Shown: positions 50,966 to 59,286 of the stretch, one piece after another
Layout of the letters: every line of letters begins with the position of its first letter
Numbering within the stretch: the stretch's first letter is position 1
Source of the DNA: Saprospiraceae bacterium
GTDB taxonomy: Bacteria; Bacteroidota; Bacteroidia; Chitinophagales; Saprospiraceae
Direction of reading: 5' to 3'
DNA: 64,000 nucleotides
Assembly: GCA_019638385.1 (NCBI GenBank)
Contig: JAHBTW010000008.1
Span: 62,001-126,000 of the forward strand
Made by a program: the position numbers and the translations under genes
Notes under the pieces: generated by a model
What the model was told of the DNA's origin: nothing
Database searches by the model: none
What the model saw: only the letters and a program-made list of their open reading frames with translations

Positions 50966-52672
50966 ATGGATTCCACACTCTTACAACTCACCCGCGCACA
51001 AGAATCGAGAGCAGCCATAGAACGGCTCTATGTAGCCATGCGGCATTTATTTATCCGGGGCGAATACAAGCCGCTTGGCATGTCGGGCGAAGCCATGATA
51101 AAAGCGCTCGTCGAATTGAGACCGGAGATATACGGTTCATTAGCCGACCCGGAACGGGTGGAGTTGGACGGGCTTTTTTATGTGTTTCAGCGTTTGCCGC
51201 AAGGCATAGAGGAATGCCGGTACATCCGGCTCATTTCCCGCGAAGGGTATGAGCAGGCCAACTTCACGCCCATCGTACCGCCGCGCCGCAAGCGCAATTG
51301 TTACCGCATAGACGCGGAGCAGATGTTCATAGAAATGACTCGCGGACGAAGCGATATCTACGACATTCTGACCCACCTCACTTTCCTGTACATCGAAGCG
51401 GAAAAAATACGCCGCAACAGCGAAGATCAAAAAGGCAAAAAGAAACGCGACTGGCACATGCTGGAGGAATATGTGCGCCGCGATGAATTCTCCGAAGAGG
51501 AGGTCAACCTCGAAGTGGCTTATACCTACCTCAGCAATCTGCTGGGCCGCACCTACGAGGAGACCATCGCCGCCAGCCGCCGCTTCGATAGCGATCCCGG
51601 CGTCAACAGCCTGTTTCGCATCACCTACTGGCTCGGCAAGCTCTCCACAGAAGAAGCCCACGAGAAAAACGACCGGGAGATCACCTTCTCCTCCGCCCTG
51701 CGCGAGCGCATCGGCCGCCACACCTACGGCGATATGTGGGCCTCCAACGTGAAGCGCTATCTGGCAGAAAAAGGAATGCTCCACCGCCCGGTGCATATTG
51801 TCAGCGCCAACCTGCACAGTTTTATGAACGCCCTCTACGCCCATGCCGCTCTGCCGGAACATCACAGCGACGACTCCATAGAAGAACTGGCCCGCATTCT
51901 CAGTTTAGACGACAACAGCCCCATGCGCGCCGCTGTGCGGGAGTACGCCGAAGCGCACGGGATGCACCAAATAGACGACACGAGTGGCACCAACATTTCC
52001 GTGCAGGTATTCGATACCCTGCTCATTGACGCCGCAAAGCTGTCGCCCGAAATACAATGGGATGCAGCGCGCGTGACGCAAGAGCGCCCCGTACTCATTG
52101 TAATGGATTATGCCTTCGGCGAACAGGCTTACGAAACCATGGACGAACTGCTCAAGCCCTATCCCACCCCGGAGGGCGAGCTGCGCTTCAACGTGCAATC
52201 CGTCAGCATCATGGGCAAGGCCGGCATCCTGGAGGGCGAAAAGGGAGACCTCATGGTGCCCACAGCTCACGTTTTTGAAGGCACTGCCGACAATTACCCG
52301 CTCCAAAACCTGTTCTCCAAAGAAGACTTTGAAGGCCACGGACTCCGGGTGTTTGAAGGCCCCATGATCACCGTACTCGGCACCTCGCTCCAAAACCGGG
52401 AAGTACTGCGCTATTTTTTGGAATCCTCCTGGCGCGCCGTGGGCCTCGAAATGGAAGGCGCGCATTACCAAAAAGCCATCCAATCGGCCTCCCGCATCCG
52501 CAACAGCATCACCCCCGACGTAGCCCTCCGCTATGCTTACTACGCTTCAGATAACCCGCTGCTCACCGGCCACACCTTAGCTTCGGGCAGCCTCGGCGTG
52601 GAAGGGGTGAAGCCGACGTACCTGATTACGACGAAGATATTGAATTGTATTTTTTGGGGAGGGGGTGGATAA
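50966..52672 (+). CDS. DUF6909 family protein
   Basis: A 568-residue cytoplasmic protein. The N-terminal 250 residues carry the conserved pattern seen in Bacteroidota DUF6909 proteins (LTRAQESRAAIERLYVAMRHLF, RLPQGIEECRYI, FIEMTRGRSDIYDILTHLTFL). The C-terminal part (about 390-568) has ILEGEKGDLMVPTAH and WRAVGLEMEGAHY, the latter resembling the substrate-binding MEGA motif of purine nucleoside phosphorylases and nucleosidases. A nucleoside- or nucleotide-processing role is therefore possible. It is transcribed divergently from the reductase gene. Confidence 0.82.
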   Translation: MDSTLLQLTRAQESRAAIERLYVAMRHLFIRGEYKPLGMSGEAMIKALVELRPEIYGSLADPERVELDGLFYVFQRLPQGIEECRYIRLISREGYEQANFTPIVPPRRKRNCYRIDAEQMFIEMTRGRSDIYDILTHLTFLYIEAEKIRRNSEDQKGKKKRDWHMLEEYVRRDEFSEEEVNLEVAYTYLSNLLGRTYEETIAASRRFDSDPGVNSLFRITYWLGKLSTEEAHEKNDREITFSSALRERIGRHTYGDMWASNVKRYLAEKGMLHRPVHIVSANLHSFMNALYAHAALPEHHSDDSIEELARILSLDDNSPMRAAVREYAEAHGMHQIDDTSGTNISVQVFDTLLIDAAKLSPEIQWDAARVTQERPVLIVMDYAFGEQAYETMDELLKPYPTPEGELRFNVQSVSIMGKAGILEGEKGDLMVPTAHVFEGTADNYPLQNLFSKEDFEGHGLRVFEGPMITVLGTSLQNREVLRYFLESSWRAVGLEMEGAHYQKAIQSASRIRNSITPDVALRYAYYASDNPLLTGHTLASGSLGVEGVKPTYLITTKILNCIFWGGGG

Positions 52673-52784
52673 TTTCCATTGTCTTGTCCTTCGTGTTTGT
52701 TGATTCCGATATATAGTGCGTGTTTGTCATGTTTACGCAATCGACACAAGCCTTAGTCGTGTTGATTTTCTTCGTTTTTTTCGA

Positions 52785-52808
52785 CATAAACATGGTTTCG
52801 TGTTTATG
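52785..52808. other. Inverted repeat CATAAACA/TGTTTATG
   Basis: Perfect 8-base arms around an 8-base loop in the gap after the DUF6909 gene. It could be a terminator stem without a T tract; nothing else in 52673-52830 looks coding. Confidence 0.3.
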
Positions 52809-52830
52809 ATGCGTACATGACAGCTTTTGC

Positions 52831-52943
52831 TTATTCAGACAATACTTTAATCAGTTTGTGATTGATAAAATAGGTCTCTTTCCAAACTTGCACGCTGACC
52901 AGCCATCCTGCTTTTTCTATTTCTTCGTGGTTGCTCGCGGGGG
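52831..52943 (-). pseudogene. Possible gene remnant of unknown family
   Basis: The minus-strand frame from 52943 to a TAA at 52831-52833 gives 37 residues without a start codon, including IEKAGWLVSVQVWKETYF and ending NHKLIKVLSE. The composition is protein-like and differs from its surroundings. It may be the last part of a decayed gene. No family was recognised. Confidence 0.3.
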
Positions 52944-53006
52944 GAAGTGTACACTATCAAGCACATTTTTTTTCACTTGCGCAGGCAAGAGTTGAATACG
53001 GCCCCG

Positions 53007-53014
53007 TACCTTTA
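53007..53014 (+). promoter_or_regulatory. Variant -7 box TACCTTTA upstream of the SRPBCC gene
   Basis: TACCTTTA followed by C, 23 bases before the ATG at 53037. It supports that start over the longer reading from 52947. Confidence 0.35.
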
Positions 53015-53036
53015 CTTCACTCAAAAACTGCTGCTC

Positions 53037-53540
53037 ATGCAATTCTCAACTGTGTCTATTATCAAACACCCTTTAGAATCAGTGTGGGATGCCATGCAAA
53101 ACCGGCTGCCGGACATTGCAGGGCAGGTGGACGATATTGCGGAGATCATCGCATTGGAGCGCAGCGCTACCGAAGCCGGCCACAATAAGGTGGTGAATGT
53201 GTGGAAAGCCGCGCCGCCCTTGCCGGATTTCCTCAAAAGTATGGTGCAGCCGGATATGCTTGCCTGGACGGATTCTGCCGTGTGGAACCCCGACAACCGC
53301 ACCTGCCATTGGGTGATCGAATCGCACTATTTTCGGGAAAAGATGGTCTGTTCCGGCGTCACTACTTATCTGCCCGCGCTGGGCGGAAAAGGCTGCCGGC
53401 TAAGTTTTGAAGGCGAGCTAAAATGGAATGCCGGCATGGCCAACGGCGTGCTGATACAAGGCATGGATACAGTTTTGAGGGCGCTCATTCCTTCCAATTT
53501 CAGAAAGATTGCCGCAGCGGTGGAGGTGTATCTTCGGTGA
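53037..53540 (+). CDS. SRPBCC/START-like lipid-binding-fold protein
   Basis: A 167-residue cytoplasmic protein. It begins with a strand and helix typical of polyketide-cyclase/SRPBCC folds (STVSIIKHPLESVWDAMQNRLPDIA) and continues with long strands (WVIESHYF, GVTTYLPAL, CRLSFEGELKW) and a final long helix (NFRKIAAAVEVYLR). The fold binds hydrophobic ligands in a cavity. The specific ligand is unknown. A REP-like repeat cluster follows immediately. Confidence 0.75.
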   Translation: MQFSTVSIIKHPLESVWDAMQNRLPDIAGQVDDIAEIIALERSATEAGHNKVVNVWKAAPPLPDFLKSMVQPDMLAWTDSAVWNPDNRTCHWVIESHYFREKMVCSGVTTYLPALGGKGCRLSFEGELKWNAGMANGVLIQGMDTVLRALIPSNFRKIAAAVEVYLR

Positions 53541-53565
53541 AATGTCGTTCAATTTAGCGAGAAAT

Positions 53566-53791
53566 AACCACGAAGTGGTTGAAAGTGAATAGCCCCCGAT
53601 GCAATCGGGGGTCATAAACGAACGTAACGGACAACCCCGAATGGGGTTGAATGTCAATACGTTACACACTATTGTCAATATTCAACCCCATTCGGGGTTG
53701 TTTACCTTCTCCACTTCCATTTTCCCCCGATGCAATCGGGGGCTATTCAAATTTGACCCTTGCAGGGTCATTCACGTCGTTAGTTGACGAC
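53566..53791. repeat. REP-like palindrome cluster
   Basis: Palindromes occur one after another: AACCAC-gaa-GTGGTT (53566-53580); CCCCCGAT-gca-ATCGGGGG in 53593-53611 and again in 53724-53742; a 22-base element (53631-53652) whose exact reverse complement is at 53680-53701; GACCCT-tgc-AGGGTC (53755-53769); GTCGT...ACGAC (53776-53791). TGAATAG flanks the two outer CCCCCGAT elements in opposite orientation, so the centre is a nested inverted repeat of about 164 bases. It fills the gap between two convergent genes. No transposase is adjacent. Confidence 0.85.
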
Positions 53792-53813
53792 AGGAGTATT
53801 TTCGGGGACCACC

Positions 53814-55208
53814 TCACTCCGGAAAAATAGACCACAGCTCTTTCGCCGCCGATCCCCAACAATCGGAGCGTTGCAGCGTGGGCAGCGTGAGGCGGCAGGT
53901 TTCCAATAAATTGAAATCGAAGAGTTCGGTAGAACAGTGATAGTTGTCAATGTAAACGATCTTGCCGCCGGTGTGATCGGCTAGGCAGGTGTATTCGGCA
54001 AAAGCTCCGGTATTTTCCAAACCCGCATCCAAGAAGGTAAGTACATGAATGGTGATGTTTCGCCCGGCCAGGCCCGCCGCCCATTCGCAGATGTCGAGGC
54101 CGCCTATGCGGCACACGTTTTCGCCGTCGCTGATGAGGAAGATGGATTTGCGCACCGAATCGGAGGGGCTGAGCAATTCGGGCGCTTTCACCAGCATGGT
54201 GAGCAGAGGCGTAGTGCCGTCGGGGAAGAGGAAGCGCAGTTCCTGTTTCATTTCGGCATGGGAAATACTGCCGGCAGCCATCCATTTCATGGGCGTTTTT
54301 TCACAATCGCCGCCGATGGTAGCGAGGCCGAGCCGGGTGGAGGGCGGTATGCGCTCGGTGAGATACAGGGCCATTTCTTTCATCACATCGAAGCGATCCT
54401 GGTTGAGGCACACCACTTTTTCCATGACCATAGAGCCGGAAATGTCCACGAGAAAGAGCACTTCTTCGAAGTCGCCGAGTTGGAGCGTGCGGTCTATTTT
54501 GGCGGGCATTTCATTAAAAACCGGTTCGAGCAGGCGTTTCCGGGCTACGGAGTCGGCTCGTACCACAAAGGGCGCCATTTCGAGGCCGAGGGTGTCGGCG
54601 AGCATGCGGTAATTGTGCAGCGCCACGGCGTTGGTGGCATCGTAGCGGAGCGATTGTTCGAAGAGCGCGGCGGCGCGCACGAGGTCGCGTTTATGTACAT
54701 GAAAATGAGGCGCTATGCCCGCGCTTTTATGCGAGCCTTCCCCCTGATTGAGGACGGCGGCGTAGCCGAGGGCGTTGTAATAAATACTCAGTTTTCGGCC
54801 GTCGCCATCCATTTTTTCCTGTAGGGCAATGGCTCTTTTGATGGGCGCCACGGCTTGCCCGGCGCGGTTTTGGTACAAGTTGGCCATGCCGAAAAAAAAG
54901 TGGCGGGCGGCCATTTTAGTATTGTATTCGGGGTCTTTAGGCGTCACATATCCGGCTGCCTGTTGGAGCATTTGGCGGCCTTTTTCGTGCTGTCCGTTGC
55001 GGCTCAGCGCCAGGCCATAGGCGGTCGTGAAGTGGAAATTGCCGGGCAATTGGGCTACTGCCTGTTGAAACTGCCCTTCTGCTTGCCCGTACCGGCCTTC
55101 GCCGTAATACATCGCGCCGCGGTAGTAGTGCCGGTAGGCCGATTTCTGAGCAGACAGCAAAGCCGGGAGCGCCATGAGGAAGCACAGCAGGAGGGGAAAA
55201 GATTTCAA
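53814..55208 (-). CDS. Exported TPR and von Willebrand factor A domain protein
   Basis: A 464-residue protein with a signal peptide (MKSFPLLLCFLMALPALLSAQ), several TPR-like units (about 25-215, YGQAEGQFQQAVAQLPGN) and a VWA domain (about 245-440). The metal-dependent adhesion motif DISGS is at 255-259, with TTPLLT and ISDGENV later. VWA domains bind protein partners through a metal ion. It follows the lipoprotein at 55221-56009 by 12 bases, so the two are co-transcribed. Function unknown. Confidence 0.87.
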   Translation of the reverse strand: MKSFPLLLCFLMALPALLSAQKSAYRHYYRGAMYYGEGRYGQAEGQFQQAVAQLPGNFHFTTAYGLALSRNGQHEKGRQMLQQAAGYVTPKDPEYNTKMAARHFFFGMANLYQNRAGQAVAPIKRAIALQEKMDGDGRKLSIYYNALGYAAVLNQGEGSHKSAGIAPHFHVHKRDLVRAAALFEQSLRYDATNAVALHNYRMLADTLGLEMAPFVVRADSVARKRLLEPVFNEMPAKIDRTLQLGDFEEVLFLVDISGSMVMEKVVCLNQDRFDVMKEMALYLTERIPPSTRLGLATIGGDCEKTPMKWMAAGSISHAEMKQELRFLFPDGTTPLLTMLVKAPELLSPSDSVRKSIFLISDGENVCRIGGLDICEWAAGLAGRNITIHVLTFLDAGLENTGAFAEYTCLADHTGGKIVYIDNYHCSTELFDFNLLETCRLTLPTLQRSDCWGSAAKELWSIFPE

Positions 55209-55220
55209 TGCAGAGAGATT

Positions 55221-56009
55221 TTAAAAAGATTCGCCGGTATCGTTGAGGAGTTTAATTTGAATGTGCTGGCTGTAGTCGGTGCGATACCGCTGTACTAAGT
55301 TGCGCAGGTCGTCGGGGTTGCGGATGAAGCGAAACACGAAGCTGCGCAAGGCTGCTGCGGGTGGGCTGTCGGCAATGATGGGCTGTGCGGCGCCGCCCGG
55401 AACGGCGAAATAACCGTAGTGCCCTATTGCAAAAGTGGAAGGCGCTGAGAGGAGGGCCAATTCCTGATAGAAATTTTGCGCGATTTCGACGCCGGTAGCC
55501 GAGTTGTAAGTAATGTATCCCCAAATAGTAAAATCGGGGATGCGGCGCAGTTGTTTGGTCGGAATCACCAAGCCTTCCTCTGTAGCCATACGGAGCGTAT
55601 AGGCATCGGCGGTGACGGTGAGCGTGCCTTTGTTGTTGACGGTGTTGCGCAGGTTGATGTCGAAGTTTTGGTTGCCGATGGGTACAAAGCCGATCAGGGC
55701 GGTTTCGCGAGCCGGTGCAGCGCCGGGGTCGCAGTTGGGCGGCAACACGATGTCGGCGAGGTCCAACTGGATGAGCGCCGGGGTAATCGAAAGATCGTAC
55801 TGAATACCGGCATCGAGGCAATCCTGCACTTTGATGGTGCGCAGGTTCATCTGAAGGCTGCGGGGCGAAGGGCCGAGTCTTTCCTGCATCTCCACAAAAA
55901 ATTCCTTTTCGACCTCCGAAATAATGATCGGCTCTGCTATGTCATTCTTCTTACAGCCCACCGCTGCCGACAATAAAAGCAGGAAAAAACAACCGTAAAT
56001 TTTTTTCAT
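55221..56009 (-). CDS. Lipoprotein of unknown function
   Basis: A 262-residue lipoprotein with the lipobox AVGC (Cys-19) and a mature part rich in beta-strands (YDLSITPALIQLDLADIVLPPN, FDINLRNTVNNKGTLTVTADAY, FTIWGYITYNSATG). No family recognised. It is the first gene of a pair with the VWA/TPR protein, so the two may form one envelope complex (inference). Confidence 0.75.
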   Translation of the reverse strand: MKKIYGCFFLLLLSAAVGCKKNDIAEPIIISEVEKEFFVEMQERLGPSPRSLQMNLRTIKVQDCLDAGIQYDLSITPALIQLDLADIVLPPNCDPGAAPARETALIGFVPIGNQNFDINLRNTVNNKGTLTVTADAYTLRMATEEGLVIPTKQLRRIPDFTIWGYITYNSATGVEIAQNFYQELALLSAPSTFAIGHYGYFAVPGGAAQPIIADSPPAAALRSFVFRFIRNPDDLRNLVQRYRTDYSQHIQIKLLNDTGESF

Positions 56010-56125
56010 TATTGATTACCCTTTTGAATTGACAATGCACACTCAATGCAAGAACGGAAGTTACAAAAAAAAGCTGCTTAGCGCGTAATTTTTTCCCGTT
56101 TTGGAAAAACTTCCCGTGTTCGGCA

Positions 56126-56133
56126 TACCTTTA
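56126..56133 (+). promoter_or_regulatory. Variant -7 box TACCTTTA upstream of the methyltransferase gene
   Basis: TACCTTTA followed by C, 39 bases before the ATG at 56172. A TTG lies at 56101-56103, a slightly wide 22-base spacing. Confidence 0.4.
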
Positions 56134-56171
56134 CACACCTATTTTTAACACCCGTTTGAATTGCCGGCGAT

Positions 56172-56867
56172 ATGCGAAAATATACTTTTCTGTTTTGTCT
56201 TTTTGGTTTTGTGCTCGTTTCTTTGACGGCTTGCCGACAGAAACAGCCCCCGGCACAACAGCCTCCTGCCTCTGAAAACAACGGCGCCGAACCGGTGCCC
56301 CGGAAACCCGGCATCGCCGAAGATTACCTCAATACCAATCGCGTTATTTGGCAAAAGCCCGACCTGGTACTGGATTTGCTGGGCGACTTAAACGGTAAAA
56401 CCGTGGCAGACATTGGCGCCGGAACCGGCTTCTTCTCTCTGCGCATGGTGGAAAAAGCCAAAAAAGTCATCGCCGTGGATATTGATCCCCGTTTCGTCAA
56501 CTACTTGGACAGTGTAAAAGTGCTCGAACTGGCGGAGCCGCTTCAAAGCAAACTCAACACCCGCCTTGCTACCCCCGAAGACCCGCTGCTCCGGCCCGGC
56601 GAAGCAGATATTGTGGTGATTGTCAACACCTATATGTACATCAAAAACCGGGTGGCGTACCTGAGCAATCTCAAAAATGGCATTGCCGAGGGCGGGATGC
56701 TCCTCATCGTGGATTTTAAGAAAAAACGAATGCCACTGGGGCCGCCGCAAGATATTCGCGTGCCGCTGTACCAAACCGAAAACGAACTGTACGAAGCCGG
56801 ATACCGCGACATCAGCACCAACGATACCGCTTTGGATTACCAATACATTATCACCGCCAGAAAATAA
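56172..56867 (+). CDS. Class I SAM-dependent methyltransferase with a lipoprotein signal peptide
   Basis: A 231-residue protein. The N-terminus (MRKYTFLFCLFGFVLVSLTAC) is a lipoprotein signal with lipobox LTAC and Cys-21, followed by a Pro/Gln-rich linker. The rest is a Rossmann-type methyltransferase: motif I VADIGAGTGFFSLRM, motif II VIAVDIDP, EADIVVIVNTYMYI and GGMLLIVDFKKKR. SAM is cytoplasmic, so an exported enzyme would lack its donor. Its stop overlaps nadE by one base (TAATG). Confidence 0.88.
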   Translation: MRKYTFLFCLFGFVLVSLTACRQKQPPAQQPPASENNGAEPVPRKPGIAEDYLNTNRVIWQKPDLVLDLLGDLNGKTVADIGAGTGFFSLRMVEKAKKVIAVDIDPRFVNYLDSVKVLELAEPLQSKLNTRLATPEDPLLRPGEADIVVIVNTYMYIKNRVAYLSNLKNGIAEGGMLLIVDFKKKRMPLGPPQDIRVPLYQTENELYEAGYRDISTNDTALDYQYIITARK

Positions 56868-58504
56868 TGAAAATAGCGCTCGCTCAAATTGACGCTCATA
56901 TCGGCAACTTCGAGGGCAATGTGGAGCGCATGCTCCGCGCCGTAGAGGAAGCCAAAACGCAGGGCGCCGATATCGTCGTTTTTCCCGAACTCTCTACCTG
57001 CGGCTACCCGCCCCGCGACTTCCTTGACTTCGACGACTTCGTTCATCTGGCCGAGGATGCGGTACAGCGCATGGCGCGAGCCGCGCAGGGCATCGCCATC
57101 GTGATCGGATCGCCCACCCGCAACCCGGTACCGGAAGGCAAAGACCTCTTCAATTCCGCTTATTTTTTAGCCGAAGGGCAGGTCCGTTTTGTACAACACA
57201 AAGCGCTGCTGCCTACCTACGACGTGTTCGACGAGTACCGCTACTTCGAGCCGGCCACGGAGTTTAAAATATTAGAATACAAAGGCAAGCGCATCGCCGT
57301 GACGATCTGTGAAGATATATGGAACATCGGCAACGAAAACCCGCTTTACACCGTGTGCCCTTTGGATGAGCTGGCGCCGCTTCGGCCCGATTTGATCATC
57401 AACCTCTCTGCCTCTCCGTTCAACTACGCGCACTCGCACGGCCGCATTCATGTGGCGAAAGCAAACGTGCTGCGCTACGGCATTCCTATGTTTTATGTCA
57501 ATCAGGTGGGCGCTCAAACGGAATTGATCTTCGACGGCGGCTCGTTGGTGGTAGCGCCCGGTGGGGAGGTGTTTGACGAATTGCCGTACTTTGAGGAGTG
57601 TGTTCGCACCTATGACTTCGACGAAGTGATGCAGGGCGGAGGTCGGGGTGAACAAGCCAAAGAAAAATACCGCCTCATACACGACGCGTTGCTGCTGGGC
57701 CTGCGCGACTACTTTGGCAAGCTGGGGCTGAAACAGGCCGTCGTCGGGCTGTCGGGTGGTATAGACTCTGCTGTGACGGCGGCCCTGGCGGCGCGGGCGC
57801 TCGGTCCCGAAAATGTGCGCGGCGTGCTCATGCCTTCGCCCTTCTCTTCCGGCCACTCGGTAGAGGACGCCCGCCGGCTCGCGGAAAACCTCGGCATTCG
57901 CTACGACATCGTGCCCATAGCCGGGGTGTATGAAAGCTATTTGCAAACCTTGGAACCGCACTTTGAGGGCAAGCCATTCGACCTTACGGAAGAAAACCTG
58001 CAAGCGCGCATCCGGGGCATGATCCTCATGGCTTTTTCCAACAAATTCGGCCCCATCGTACTCAATACCAGCAACAAAAGCGAAGCGGCTGTGGGCTACG
58101 GCACCTTGTACGGCGACATGTGCGGCGGCCTGTCGGTGATCGGAGATGTGTATAAAACGGAGGTGTATGCGCTGGCCGAATACATCAACAAAGACGGTGA
58201 GGTCATCCCCCGCAATTCCATCGTCAAACCGCCCAGTGCCGAGTTGCGCCCCGACCAGAAAGACTCCGACAGCCTGCCGGAATACGATATCCTCGATCGC
58301 ATTTTGTACCAATACATCGAGTGTCTGCAAAGCCCGCAAGACCTCATCGCGATGGGATTCGAGGAAACATTGGTGCGCCGGGTACTGCGCCTGGTCAACA
58401 TCAACGAATTTAAACGCTACCAAACGCCGCCCATTCTGCGCGTATCGGGCAAAGCCTTCGGCATGGGTCGGCGAATGCCGATTGTGGGAAAATATCTGGC
58501 GTAA
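56867..58504 (+). CDS. nadE: Glutamine-dependent NAD+ synthetase
   Basis: A 545-residue enzyme that amidates deamido-NAD to NAD+, using ammonia released from glutamine. The N-terminal nitrilase-type glutaminase domain has Glu in FPELSTCGYPPRD, Lys in HKALLPTYDVFDEYRYF and Cys-148 in VTICEDIW, the complete triad. The C-terminal synthetase has the P-loop GLSGGIDSA near residue 295 and TSNKSEAAVGYGTLYGDMCG. The length is typical of the two-domain form. It overlaps the methyltransferase gene by one base. Confidence 0.97.
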   Translation: MKIALAQIDAHIGNFEGNVERMLRAVEEAKTQGADIVVFPELSTCGYPPRDFLDFDDFVHLAEDAVQRMARAAQGIAIVIGSPTRNPVPEGKDLFNSAYFLAEGQVRFVQHKALLPTYDVFDEYRYFEPATEFKILEYKGKRIAVTICEDIWNIGNENPLYTVCPLDELAPLRPDLIINLSASPFNYAHSHGRIHVAKANVLRYGIPMFYVNQVGAQTELIFDGGSLVVAPGGEVFDELPYFEECVRTYDFDEVMQGGGRGEQAKEKYRLIHDALLLGLRDYFGKLGLKQAVVGLSGGIDSAVTAALAARALGPENVRGVLMPSPFSSGHSVEDARRLAENLGIRYDIVPIAGVYESYLQTLEPHFEGKPFDLTEENLQARIRGMILMAFSNKFGPIVLNTSNKSEAAVGYGTLYGDMCGGLSVIGDVYKTEVYALAEYINKDGEVIPRNSIVKPPSAELRPDQKDSDSLPEYDILDRILYQYIECLQSPQDLIAMGFEETLVRRVLRLVNINEFKRYQTPPILRVSGKAFGMGRRMPIVGKYLA

Positions 58505-58534
58505 TACGGCGCCGAATATGGTAATCATTGAACA

Positions 58535-59278
58535 ATGGCCATTCAAAACATAGAATCCACCAGCATTTCCATAAAAAACACGCAGGTGCCGGTGCGCATT
58601 CACCGGGAGCGGCGCAGGGGCGCGCGGGCGAGCATTCGCCACGATGCGGCGGTGTTGCGCATGCCGCAGGGGCTGCCTTCCTGGGAGGAGGCGCGGCATT
58701 GGCAGTGGTTTGAAGACTGGGTGCGGAAGCAGTTGGAAACGCACAGCCATTTGCTGGAGCGCTTCCACTTCAAGCCGTATCAGGACGGGGAGTGCATACA
58801 GGTGGGGGAGCAGCAGTATCATCTTTCATTGGAGGAGCACGACGGGGCGAGCCACAGCGCCCGGCTGCAAGGGGGCGTCGTCCGGCTCAAACTGAGCAGT
58901 CGCGAGCAAGGGCTTGCATTGCGGCACAGCGTGCGCACCCTGCTGAGCCGCATCATCGGCAACGACCAGCTACCCGCGCTCAGCCGCCGGGTACACGAGT
59001 TGAATGCGCTCTACTTTCAGCAAAACATCCTTTCCGTTCGGCTCAAATACAATCGGTCCAACTGGGGCAGTTGCTCCCGTACCGGCAACATCAACCTCTC
59101 CACCCGCCTGCTGTTTGCGCCGCCCGCCGTGCAGGATTACGTCATCATCCACGAACTGGCGCACCTGTTGGAGTTCAATCACTCCAAGCGATTCTGGGAA
59201 ATTGTGGCTTCCGCCGACCCCGATTACAAGGCACATGCTGCCTGGTTGAAACAGCATGGGCATACTTGTGAGTTTTAG
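58535..59278 (+). CDS. YgjP-like (M48/DUF45) zinc metallopeptidase domain protein
   Basis: A 247-residue protein. The N-terminal part begins with the DUF45 pattern (VPVRIHRERRRGARASIR, VLRMPQGL). The C-terminal domain has RSNWGSCSRTGNINLS, the zinc motif HELAH (206-210) and a third His-216 in EFNHSKRFWEIV. YgjP-type proteins are intracellular, and their substrates are not established. It starts 30 bases after nadE and is probably in the same transcript. Confidence 0.92.
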   Translation: MAIQNIESTSISIKNTQVPVRIHRERRRGARASIRHDAAVLRMPQGLPSWEEARHWQWFEDWVRKQLETHSHLLERFHFKPYQDGECIQVGEQQYHLSLEEHDGASHSARLQGGVVRLKLSSREQGLALRHSVRTLLSRIIGNDQLPALSRRVHELNALYFQQNILSVRLKYNRSNWGSCSRTGNINLSTRLLFAPPAVQDYVIIHELAHLLEFNHSKRFWEIVASADPDYKAHAAWLKQHGHTCEF

Positions 59279-59286
59279 TTGTGCGC

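Noticed and set aside
57272..58822. A 516-residue minus-strand open frame opposite nadE
   Set aside because: It is antisense to an enzyme with all catalytic motifs and shows a His/Arg/Val-rich composition without a domain.
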